In this document: positions 8,444 to 15,117 of the stretch, in pieces | Layout: every line of letters begins with the position of its first letter | How positions within the stretch are numbered: the first letter of the stretch is position 1 | NCBI GenBank assembly: GCA_964392615.1 | Contig: CAYMRB010000059.1 | Location: 1 to 31,406 of the forward strand | Direction of reading: 5' to 3' | Source of the DNA: CAYMRB01 sp964392615 | Lineage (GTDB): Bacteria > Planctomycetota > UBA8108 | DNA length: 31,406 bases | Notes under the pieces: model-generated | What the model was told of the DNA's origin: nothing | What the model saw: the letters and a program-made list of their open reading frames with translations, nothing else | Database searches by the model: none | Program-made: the position numbers and the translations under genes

Positions 8444-9778
8444 CTAGCGAGCCTTGAGGATGCAGAGGGTGACGTCATCCTGGTTGAAGCGCTCGTCCTG
8501 GAACATGTACATCTCCATGAGGAGGGAGTGGTACATCCGCTTCGCCGTTTGGCGGGAGTAGCGGATGACCGCGTCTTGGAGTCGCTTCTCGCCGAACTGC
8601 TCCTGGTGTTGGTTTTCGGCTTCCGTGACGCCGTCCGTGTAGCACACGAGGATGTCGCCGGGCTCGATTCGTGTCTCGGCCTCCTCGTACACGAACGGAG
8701 AAACGATGCCGAAGAGGAGGCCAGCCTCGTCCAGCGTCTGGCACTCGCGCGTGCTACTTCGATACAGCAGCGGGCGGTTGTGCCCGGCGTTGACGTAGCG
8801 CAGCCTCTGCGTCGCGGCGTCGTAGACGCAATAGAACGCCGACAAGAAGTGCCCCGACATGTGGAGCTCGTCGTAGACCGCCGAATTCAGCTCCTTGAAC
8901 AAGCCGTCGAGGCGGTCGTGTCGCTTCAGCAGATGTCGGAACGTCGTCCGAAACATCACTCCGATCAGACCGGACGCGACGCTATGCCCCGATGCGTCCG
9001 CGATGAGGATGCCGAGACTGTCGTCGCCCAGCTCGAAGAAGTCGTAGTAATCGCCTCCGACGTGAGCGGCCGTCACACACCCCGCATGCAGATCGAACCG
9101 CGGACTCTGCGGGGTCGTCTGCGGCAGGAGCTTCTCCTGGATCTGGCGCGCGATCGCCAGCTCCTTCATCAGCCCCTCGTCCTTGCGGAGCTTCTGAATC
9201 AGGAGGAAGAGGTGAAGGCACAGGCTCAGGTGGCGACCGATCGCCTCGAACAGCCGGAGCTGGGGCGCGAGGAGTTGACCGCCCGATGGGTCGAACCGGA
9301 ACAGGACCACGCCGATCAGCTTGCCGACGGCCTCGAGCGGCATCGCGACCACCGGCAGACCGAGCGATTCGGCGAGCGTCGCGACGTGTAGCTGCTCAGG
9401 GGAGTCGATCTTGGCTCGATCGCGAAGGACGCACGTCCCCATGTTGAGGAGCTGGTGGTCCGATCCCTCCGACTGGGGGATCGTCTCGAGCTTCTTGACG
9501 GAACACGATCCATCGAAATGGGCCAGGCAGCGATAGACTCCGCTGTCGCGGTCGGGCGTCCAGATCTCCGCCTTCGTGATCGGGAGTACCTCGCCGACGT
9601 AGGCCAGCGTCTCGGCGAACAGCGATTGATGCTGGATCTCGCGCTCGATCTTGCGGCCCAGGCCGTAGTGCCAGTTGATCTCCTCGTGCAACCGGGTCAG
9701 CTCTTCGAGCAGCGCCTGGTTGTCCTCGGTGAGGTCGGCGACCTCTGGCGATACGGCTTGGACGGTCGATTCGGGCAT
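8444..9778 (-). CDS. GAF-domain PP2C (SpoIIE/RsbU-type) serine phosphatase
   Basis: The 444-residue product begins with a short coiled segment (about 15-50), then a GAF-like sensor (about 50-195, including GLPVVAMPLEAVGKLIGVVL), a helical linker (ELAIARQIQEKLLP) and a SpoIIE-type PP2C domain (about 235-442). The metal-binding motifs are intact: VGGDYYDFF, ILIADASGHSVASGL, YVNAGHN, CYTDGVTEAEN and the final QDDVTLCIL. The expected reaction is removal of phosphate from the serine of the STAS partner, which frees it to bind the RsbW-like kinase. The start lies four bases after the stop of that kinase gene. There is no transmembrane segment, so the signal should be cytoplasmic or pass through the GAF domain. 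Confidence 0.94.
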   Translation of the reverse strand: MPESTVQAVSPEVADLTEDNQALLEELTRLHEEINWHYGLGRKIEREIQHQSLFAETLAYVGEVLPITKAEIWTPDRDSGVYRCLAHFDGSCSVKKLETIPQSEGSDHQLLNMGTCVLRDRAKIDSPEQLHVATLAESLGLPVVAMPLEAVGKLIGVVLFRFDPSGGQLLAPQLRLFEAIGRHLSLCLHLFLLIQKLRKDEGLMKELAIARQIQEKLLPQTTPQSPRFDLHAGCVTAAHVGGDYYDFFELGDDSLGILIADASGHSVASGLIGVMFRTTFRHLLKRHDRLDGLFKELNSAVYDELHMSGHFLSAFYCVYDAATQRLRYVNAGHNRPLLYRSSTRECQTLDEAGLLFGIVSPFVYEEAETRIEPGDILVCYTDGVTEAENQHQEQFGEKRLQDAVIRYSRQTAKRMYHSLLMEMYMFQDERFNQDDVTLCILKAR

Positions 9779-9782
9779 GTCT

Positions 9783-10274
9783 CTATGCGCCGTCAGGTGC
9801 CGCCACCGAACGGGCTACGTGCTTCGTCAGCGTCATCACGTTCTCTTCGCCGCGTCGTTCGTAGTCGATCGCGTCCATCACGTCATTGACGATGCTGAGT
9901 CCCATGCCGCACGTCGGCAGGGTCTCTGGTCGGGACGGATCGACCTCGGGGCGCGTGAACTCGCGCGGGTCCCAGAACAGGCCGCGATCTCGCAGGACGA
10001 TGCAGACCGTGTCGCCGTCGAACTTGAGCGTCGCGGTCAGAGGAGTTTCTCCGTGGCCACCTGAGCCGTGCTTCGCCAAGTTCGTGCAGATTTCGGCGAC
10101 GGCGAGCTCGATCGCGGCTCCCGACTCCGCATCGATGACCGGTGCGAGCACGGCACTGAACGTCGACGAGATCTCGCGCGCCGAACGCAGCGTGGTCGTC
10201 GTGCTGATTTCGAGCTTCAGGTCCATTTCCGTCCCGTCGCAACAGGGAGCGGATGAGGGCCGTGCGGTACTCAT
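9783..10274 (-). CDS. RsbW/SpoIIAB-like serine kinase (anti-sigma type, HATPase_c fold)
   Basis: The 163-residue GHKL ATPase has an N-box with E61 and N65 (ELAVAEICTNLAKHG), a G1 box D96-x-G98 (LRDRGLFWDP) and a G2 box CGMGLSIVNDV near 122-132. Proteins of this kind bind a target factor and also phosphorylate a STAS antagonist on serine. The ATG at 10274 overlaps the stop of the STAS gene (ATGA), which favours this start over the in-frame ATG at 10226 (MDLKLEIS), although the family-like sequence begins only there. No alternative sigma-B-type factor is next to it; the nearest sigma gene is the ECF gene 1.8 kb downstream. Confidence 0.92.
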   Translation of the reverse strand: MSTARPSSAPCCDGTEMDLKLEISTTTTLRSAREISSTFSAVLAPVIDAESGAAIELAVAEICTNLAKHGSGGHGETPLTATLKFDGDTVCIVLRDRGLFWDPREFTRPEVDPSRPETLPTCGMGLSIVNDVMDAIDYERRGEENVMTLTKHVARSVAAPDGA

Positions 10275-10606
10275 GCGGAAGCCTGCTCGGTGATGTCCTC
10301 TACCCGCTCCACCAAGGTGAAGACCTTGTCGATGTGCGTCAGCTTCAGCATGAGCAGAACGGATTCCTGCGCGCCCGCGATGGCGATCTTGCCGTCGTCC
10401 ATTCGCTGCAGGCAGTACACGATCGCGCTCAAGCCAGAGCTGTCCATGAACTCGACGCCCGAGAGATCGATCAGCAGCCGGCGGGTGCCGTCCGCCACGG
10501 CCGAGACGAGCTCGTTCTTGAAGTCCTCGGAGACGAAGGCGTCGAGCCGGGACTCCTCGGGGGTGAGCGTCTTCCACTCCCCGGCGTGACTGATTTTGAG
10601 GTTCAT
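10271..10606 (-). CDS. STAS-domain anti-sigma factor antagonist (RsbV/SpoIIAA-like)
   Basis: The 111-residue STAS protein has the phosphorylation motif VEFMDSSGLS, with the acceptor serine S56 or S57, after the LLIDLSGV strand. It should act as the switchable partner of the RsbW-like kinase encoded next and as substrate of the PP2C phosphatase. The start is ATG 10606, preceded by TAGGAGAG four bases upstream. A longer frame up to 10708 exists but its extra residues (MADGHGWHGDP and on) are Arg-rich and unlike the family. It is the first gene of the minus-strand run and overlaps the next gene by four bases. The 205 bp upstream, shared with the divergent propeller gene, shows no promoter I would trust. 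Confidence 0.93.
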   Translation of the reverse strand: MNLKISHAGEWKTLTPEESRLDAFVSEDFKNELVSAVADGTRRLLIDLSGVEFMDSSGLSAIVYCLQRMDDGKIAIAGAQESVLLMLKLTHIDKVFTLVERVEDITEQASA

Positions 10607-10811
10607 GTCTCTCCTACGTCGCGGCGCGCTTCCGAGCCGATGGACTCGAGTGCGACCTTGCGCCTGCCTATTCACCGGATCGCCATGCCAACCGTGCCCA
10701 TCCGCCAACGCGCGGACACGCTACTGGAGGTTTCGGAGCAATCGGGACGAGAACTTTGCGGTCGCGTTCATGCTTGTGTCGAGGAAGATGTTTCTCGGAT
10801 GACGCCAGCAC

Positions 10812-11789
10812 ATGCAGGGCACGCTACTCCTTCTACTCGCCGCACTCGGACAGGAACCGGCTGACTATCGGGCGCCGGAGGCCGTCGGGCGAATGGGCTC
10901 GGAGCTCGTGAGCGAGGCGTCCGGCATCGTTGCCAGCAGGCGGCATCCGGGGCTGTACTGGGTCCACAACGACTCCGGCGGCACGTCGCGCGTGTTTGCG
11001 ATTCGCGCCGACGGCACGCTCGTCGCACAGATGCGGGTGCGCGGCGCGACAGCTGTCGATTGGGAGGACATCGGCATCGGGCCCGGCCCGAATCGGACGG
11101 TCGACGGCGCGAAGATCGCGGGCGCCGAGTCCGACGTCGCCGTGCCGTGGCTGTACGTCGCCGATACCGGGAACAACAACGGCGCGCGTCGCGACCTGCG
11201 GATCTACCGCTTTCCGGAACCGCCCCTCGATCCGCGGGCGGTCGGTCAGCGCGGCACGACCGCGCCCGCGGAGGCGATCGTGTTCCGCTATCCCGGCGCG
11301 GAGCCCTCTCGCGACTGCGAGGCGATCGTCGTTCACCCGAAGAGGCCGGAGGTCTGGCTGTTCACGAAGCAAGCTCGCGGCATGACCGTCTTCCGGCTCG
11401 ATGTCTCGCGGCCGGATCGCGCCGTGCGGGTCGCCTCCGGAGGTGCGACGCTGTCGGTCGGCGCCCTGGTGACCGGAGCCGCGATCTCGCCGGACGGGCA
11501 GCGGCTCGCCCTGCGCTTCTACTGGGGGCTGTGCGAGATCGCAGCGCCGTCGCCTCGCTGCGTGTTGGACGGCCTCGATCGGCAGCCCCTCCGTCCGGCG
11601 GCGAGCGCAGGACCATCGAACCGCCGGCCTGTCTGGTTGCGTGCGCCCATCGAGAGGCAGGGCGAGGCGGTGTGCTACTCGATCGGGGGCGACGCGCTCC
11701 TGACGGTCAGCGAGGGGAAGTCGATGCCGGTGTGGCGGCTGCAGCGAGCAGCTGCCGAGCGAGAGAGAGGTGAGGGAGACCGACGATGA
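10812..11789 (+). CDS. Predicted secreted propeller-like protein of unknown function
   Basis: The 325-residue protein has a short signal-like start (MQGTLLLLLAALGQEP). The body shows blade-like segments: SEASGIVASRRHPGLYWVHN, VFAIRADGTLVAQ, WEDIGIGP, LYVADTGNNNGARR, IYRFPEP, EAIVVHPKRPEVWLFTK and a late GGDALLTVSEG. The pattern of a statement about a place or person followed by DWEDI and YVADTGNN recurs in a widespread family of uncharacterised bacterial propeller proteins; I do not know a proven activity. No enzyme motif is evident. The last four bases overlap the sixA start (ATGA), so the two are co-transcribed. No good ribosome-binding site precedes the ATG at 10812. Confidence 0.75.
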   Translation: MQGTLLLLLAALGQEPADYRAPEAVGRMGSELVSEASGIVASRRHPGLYWVHNDSGGTSRVFAIRADGTLVAQMRVRGATAVDWEDIGIGPGPNRTVDGAKIAGAESDVAVPWLYVADTGNNNGARRDLRIYRFPEPPLDPRAVGQRGTTAPAEAIVFRYPGAEPSRDCEAIVVHPKRPEVWLFTKQARGMTVFRLDVSRPDRAVRVASGGATLSVGALVTGAAISPDGQRLALRFYWGLCEIAAPSPRCVLDGLDRQPLRPAASAGPSNRRPVWLRAPIERQGEAVCYSIGGDALLTVSEGKSMPVWRLQRAAAERERGEGDRR

Positions 11790-12319
11790 AGACCGTGCTG
11801 TTCATGCGTCATGCAAAGTCCGACTGGAAGGCCCCGTTCGGAAGCGACCACGAGCGGCCGCTGAACCAACGCGGGATGCGGGCCGCACGTGTCATGGGGC
11901 GATTCCTCGCGTTGACGGGGCAGACGCCTGATCGGGCGGTGACGTCGACGGCGGTGCGCGCACGAACGACGCTGGAGCTGGCCATCGAGGCGGGGGCGTG
12001 GAAGTGTGACGTGCAGCAGACCGACGACCTCTACCAAGCGCACCCGGGTGACGTGGTCGACCTGATCCGGGCCGAAGACGCGGCGGCCGACAGCCTCTTG
12101 ATTGTCGGTCACGAGCCGACCACCTCGGAGGTCGTTCGGCTGTTGTGCGGGCAGGGGCTGCCGTCGTTCGGCTCGCCGGTCCGCTTTCCGACGGCGGCGA
12201 TGGGGCGAGTGAATCTCGACATTGCGTCCTGGCGCGGCTGCGAGTTCGGGCGCGGTCAGCTCGTCTGGCTGACACCGCCCAAGCTGTTCACGAAGGGGGA
12301 TTTCGACTTCGTGAGCTGA
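11786..12319 (+). CDS. sixA: SixA-like phosphohistidine phosphatase (histidine phosphatase superfamily)
   Basis: The 177-residue protein has the SixA signature MRHAKSDW with catalytic H9, the HERPLNQRG loop, the TSTAVRARTT segment with its conserved arginine, and IVGHEPT with the second histidine H109. SixA enzymes remove phosphate from phosphohistidine on HPt or phosphotransferase proteins. A broader small-molecule phosphatase role cannot be excluded. GAGGGAG lies seven bases upstream of the ATG, and the start overlaps the stop of the propeller gene by four bases. The C-terminus (PPKLFTKGDFDFVS) is a little longer than in E. coli SixA. Confidence 0.9.
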   Translation: MKTVLFMRHAKSDWKAPFGSDHERPLNQRGMRAARVMGRFLALTGQTPDRAVTSTAVRARTTLELAIEAGAWKCDVQQTDDLYQAHPGDVVDLIRAEDAAADSLLIVGHEPTTSEVVRLLCGQGLPSFGSPVRFPTAAMGRVNLDIASWRGCEFGRGQLVWLTPPKLFTKGDFDFVS

Positions 12320-12336
12320 TGCGAAGTCGAGCCCTT

Positions 12337-12447
12337 GTCGAGGGCCGCGTCGGGCGCGAGTTGACGAAGGGGATGTCGAGCTGCCCCACGACCGCCCCCG
12401 ATTTCGAGCGCTGATGGGACCCTCCGTCGAAGGCCGCGTCGGGCGCG
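12337..12447 (+). repeat. Direct repeat, 22 bp, period 89
   Basis: 12337-12358 and 12426-12447 agree at 21 of 22 positions, with core ggccgcgtcgggcgcg. Each copy is preceded by a gag-ctgatg string, and a segment resembling the sixA 3' end (acgaagggg) recurs at about 12364-12373. This looks like a decayed tandem duplication of the sixA tail and what follows. No gene is evident in it. Confidence 0.6.
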
Positions 12448-12480
12448 GCCGGCCCATGCCCTATTTCTCGTCCTACCCCG

Positions 12481-12510
12481 TTGATGCCGCGGATGCGCAC
12501 GTGGTATACG
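12481..12510 (+). promoter_or_regulatory. Candidate promoter of the ferredoxin gene
   Basis: TTGATG at 12481-12486 and TATACG at 12505-12510 are separated by 18 bases, a fair fit to a housekeeping promoter. The start point would be near 12517, giving a leader of about 42 nt that contains GAGGGA at 12547-12552, six bases before the ferredoxin ATG. Confidence 0.5.
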
Positions 12511-12558
12511 GAGGTCTCGTAACGGTCCATTGGAAAACGTTCTACAGAGGGAAGCGAA

Positions 12559-12915
12559 ATGCCTCACGTCGTCACGGGTCGCTGCGTCGACTGTCGTTAC
12601 ACGGACTGCTGCGCCGTCTGTCCGGTGGATTGTTTCTACGAGACCACGAATCCGGCGATGCTCGTTATCGATCCGGATACGTGCATCGACTGCGAGCTCT
12701 GCGTCCCCGAGTGCCCGATCAACGCGATCTGGCCCGAGAGCGAGCTTCCGGAGTGCTACGCGGACTGGACGGACAAGAACGCGGAGCTCTTCGAGGACGG
12801 CGAGAACTGCACCGAGAAGACGGATGCGCTCGACGGCGCGCTGTCGCTCGAGCAGATTCAAGCGAAGGAAAAGGAAGCCGGCCTCTCGGTCGACGAGCCG
12901 TCGAAGGCTGAGTGA
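12559..12915 (+). CDS. fdxA: 7Fe ferredoxin (one [3Fe-4S] and one [4Fe-4S] cluster)
   Basis: The 118-residue electron carrier resembles Azotobacter FdI. CVDCRYTDCCAVCPVDCFYE matches the FdI N-terminal pattern, and CIDCELCVPECP forms the second motif. By alignment C9, C17 and C52 should hold the 3Fe cluster and C21, C42, C45 and C48 the 4Fe cluster; C12, C18 and C25 are extra. The C-terminal part (NAELFEDGENCTEKTDAL) also follows FdI. A strong ribosome-binding site and its own candidate promoter make it a single-gene unit. Its redox partner is not in the window. Confidence 0.96.
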   Translation: MPHVVTGRCVDCRYTDCCAVCPVDCFYETTNPAMLVIDPDTCIDCELCVPECPINAIWPESELPECYADWTDKNAELFEDGENCTEKTDALDGALSLEQIQAKEKEAGLSVDEPSKAE

Positions 12916-12933
12916 CGCTTCCTCCGAACGGCG

Positions 12934-13638
12934 TCAGCGCGGCGGACGATTCAGCGGACGAATCTCGACGCGGCTGATGCAGTTCTCCGGCCGTGTGCGG
13001 ACGACGTCCCACACGGCTCGGCCCACCTCGTCGGGACGCACTTTCCACGTGCCGTCTTGACCCGCGTGACGGTGGGAATCGCTGTCGACGGAGCCCGGGA
13101 ACACGGTCGTCACCTTGATGCCGTGTTCCCGGACTTCGTGGAATAGCGACTCCGAGAAGCCCGTCACCGCATACTTCGTTGCCGCGTAGCCACTGCCGCC
13201 CGGCAGCGGGTGGTACCCGGAGATCGACGACACGTTCACGATGTGGCCCGAGCGCTGCGCGACCAGCCGCGGCAGCACGGCTCGCGTCGCGTGGAACACG
13301 CCATTGACGTTCGTCTCGACCATCGCGTGCCACTCGTCGAGCGACAGGGACATCGCGTCCTTGCGGATGACGAGGCCGGCGTTGTTCACCAGCACGTCGA
13401 CGCCGCCGAGCGAGTCGACGAGCGCGTCGAGCGCAGCGGCGGTTTCGGACGCGTCGCGCAGATCGCACGTCTGCACGAATGCCGTCCCGCCCGCAGATTC
13501 GATCTCGCCGCGCACCGCAGCGAGTCGATCCGCTGACGCCGCGCGAGCGAGAAGGCCGACCGCGCAGCCTTCGGACGCGAGCACTGTCGCGATACCGCGC
13601 CCGATGCCCCGGCTTGCGCCGGTGACGACGGCCTTCAT
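12934..13638 (-). CDS. Short-chain dehydrogenase/reductase (SDR)
   Basis: The 234-residue classical SDR has the cofactor loop TGASRGIG (6-13), a CDLRD acidic-turn motif near 58-62, NNAG (85-88), N110, and the catalytic set S138, Y151 and K155 (YAATK). The residues after the second strand (LLARAASADR) include an arginine, hinting at NADPH, but this is not firm. The substrate cannot be read from sequence. The ATG overlaps the stop of mtnP by four bases, so it is translated from the ferritin-mtnP message; a shared pathway with mtnP is not obvious. Confidence 0.93.
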   Translation of the reverse strand: MKAVVTGASRGIGRGIATVLASEGCAVGLLARAASADRLAAVRGEIESAGGTAFVQTCDLRDASETAAALDALVDSLGGVDVLVNNAGLVIRKDAMSLSLDEWHAMVETNVNGVFHATRAVLPRLVAQRSGHIVNVSSISGYHPLPGGSGYAATKYAVTGFSESLFHEVREHGIKVTTVFPGSVDSDSHRHAGQDGTWKVRPDEVGRAVWDVVRTRPENCISRVEIRPLNRPPR

Positions 13639-14510
13639 TCGAAGTAGCGCCCCCAGAGCACGTCGAGGCGCTTCACCTCTTCGGGCGGGATGCGATCCTT
13701 CTGTGTCCAGATCGCCAGTGCCAGCGCGTCGTGGGATGGCGATGGATGCTCGCGCAGGTACGCGAGGTCGGCGAGCGCGGTCTTGATCAGCTCGAGCGAG
13801 TTCTTCGTCGCCGCTTCGAGGTGTCCGATGATCTCGCTGAGAAGCGCCTGCGGCGTTACGCCGGGTTCGTGCGGACGCCAGCAGTCGTAGTCGGTGGCGA
13901 GCGCGACCTGCGCGTAGGCGATCTCCGCCTCGCGTGCGAGCTTCGCCTCCGGCATCAGCGTCATGCCGATCAGGTCGCCGCCCCAGGCGCGGTGGAGGTT
14001 CGATTCGGCGCGGGTCGAGAAGGCCGGCCCCTCCATGACGACGCTCGTGCCGGCTTCGTGCACGGTGACGCCATCCAGCTCACGCCCTGCGTTGATCAGC
14101 CAGCGCCGCATGACGGGGCAGAACGGTTCGGCGAACTCGACGTGCACCGCGGCGCTGTCGTAGAACGTGCCCGGGCGCCGCCAGGTCCGGTCGATGAGCT
14201 GATCGGTGACCACCAGGTCGCGCGGGCGAATTTCCTCGCGCAGCGAGCCCACCGCGGTCGTCGCAACGATGTGCGTGACGCCGAGCGCCTTGAGCACGTA
14301 GATGTTCGCGCGATACGGGACCTGCGACGGGTTGCGCGTGTGGCCAATGCCGTGGCGTTGCAGGAGGACGATCTCGGCGCCGTTCCAATCCGTCACGAGG
14401 GGCGGCGCGCTCGGTGGGCCGAAGGGCGTGTCGATGTCGACGCGCTCGCCGTCTTCGCGGCCGAGCGCTTCGCCGAGGCCGGAGCCTCCGATGATTGCGA
14501 TCTTCACCAT
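13635..14510 (-). CDS. mtnP: S-methyl-5'-thioadenosine phosphorylase
   Basis: The 291-residue product cleaves methylthioadenosine with phosphate to adenine and methylthioribose-1-phosphate, feeding methionine salvage. Family motifs are clear: IIGGSGLGE, RHGIGHTRNPSQVPYRAN, ATTAVGSL, VVMEGPAFSTRAES, and IGMTLMPEAKLAREAEIAYA followed by ATDYDCW. The MT-x2-PE-x2-LAREAEI pattern and the TDYDCW aspartate pair are typical of MTA phosphorylase rather than plain purine nucleoside phosphorylase. The gene starts 20 bp after the ferritin stop and overlaps the SDR start. No other methionine-salvage gene is in the window. Confidence 0.95.
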   Translation of the reverse strand: MVKIAIIGGSGLGEALGREDGERVDIDTPFGPPSAPPLVTDWNGAEIVLLQRHGIGHTRNPSQVPYRANIYVLKALGVTHIVATTAVGSLREEIRPRDLVVTDQLIDRTWRRPGTFYDSAAVHVEFAEPFCPVMRRWLINAGRELDGVTVHEAGTSVVMEGPAFSTRAESNLHRAWGGDLIGMTLMPEAKLAREAEIAYAQVALATDYDCWRPHEPGVTPQALLSEIIGHLEAATKNSLELIKTALADLAYLREHPSPSHDALALAIWTQKDRIPPEEVKRLDVLWGRYFE

Positions 14511-14530
14511 GCCTGTGCGTCAGCCCTTGC

Positions 14531-15058
14531 CTATGCCTCGGCGCCCTCCGGCCCGGCGGAGTCCTCGCGCTGCGTACCGAGCTCGCTGTCGACCATCAGC
14601 ACGGCGGCGACGTTGTCTCCGGCCAGGCGCAGACGATCGATGATCTCCTGTGCGCTCGATTCCTCCTCGATCTGTTCGGTGACGAACCAGTCGAGAAAGG
14701 TCTGCGTCGCGCGGTCTTTCTCCGCGTGAGCCAGATCGCACAGATTGTGGATCAGTGCCGTGACCTTCTCCTCGTGGGCGAGAACCTCCTCGAAGACCTC
14801 GAGCAGCGTGCCGAACTCGTGAGCGGGCTCTTCGAGGGCGTAGAGGAGCGGCTGCGTACCGCGATCCCCGAGGAAGTCCATGATTTTCAGCGCGTGAGCC
14901 TGCTCCTCCTGCCACTGCGATCGCAGCCACTGGGCGGCGCCGCGATAGCCGATGTCGTCGCAATACGTCGACATGCTCAGGTAGAGGTAGGCCGACCAGA
15001 ACTCCCGGTTGACTTGTTGCTGCAGGGCGTCGGCGAGTGTCTTGGACAGGGACGGCAT
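14531..15058 (-). CDS. ftnA: Bacterial non-heme ferritin
   Basis: The 175-residue ferritin subunit forms the iron-storage shell. Every ferroxidase-centre ligand known from E. coli FtnA is found two positions later: E19, E52, H55, E96, Q129 and E132. Context motifs include NREFWSAYLYLSMS, EEQAHALKI and EQIEEE. There is no heme-binding methionine as in bacterioferritin, which fits a non-heme ferritin. AGGAGA lies five bases before ATG 15058, and a small hairpin lies just upstream. No Fur-type palindrome is evident in the 59 bp separating it from the kinase-like gene, so it may be read from a promoter farther up. Confidence 0.96.
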   Translation of the reverse strand: MPSLSKTLADALQQQVNREFWSAYLYLSMSTYCDDIGYRGAAQWLRSQWQEEQAHALKIMDFLGDRGTQPLLYALEEPAHEFGTLLEVFEEVLAHEEKVTALIHNLCDLAHAEKDRATQTFLDWFVTEQIEEESSAQEIIDRLRLAGDNVAAVLMVDSELGTQREDSAGPEGAEA

Positions 15059-15071
15059 CGATGTCTCCTAA

Positions 15072-15086
15072 GGGCTGGAGCAGCCC
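15072..15086 (-). promoter_or_regulatory. Small hairpin directly upstream of the ferritin ribosome-binding site
   Basis: gggctg and cagccc pair perfectly around a 3-nt loop and end two bases before the AGGAGA of ftnA. It might mark the end of the upstream message or tune ferritin translation; both are conjecture. Confidence 0.35.
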
Positions 15087-15117
15087 GCTGATTGCTGCGT
15101 GGACTCGCGGCGGCGAT

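Noticed and set aside
10607..10708. An N-terminal extension of the STAS gene
   Set aside because: The added residues are unlike the family, and a good ribosome-binding site sits just before ATG 10606.
10607..10811. A sigma-54 or strong housekeeping promoter for the STAS operon
   Set aside because: TTGGCA occurs on the minus strand, but no partner box lies at a workable distance.
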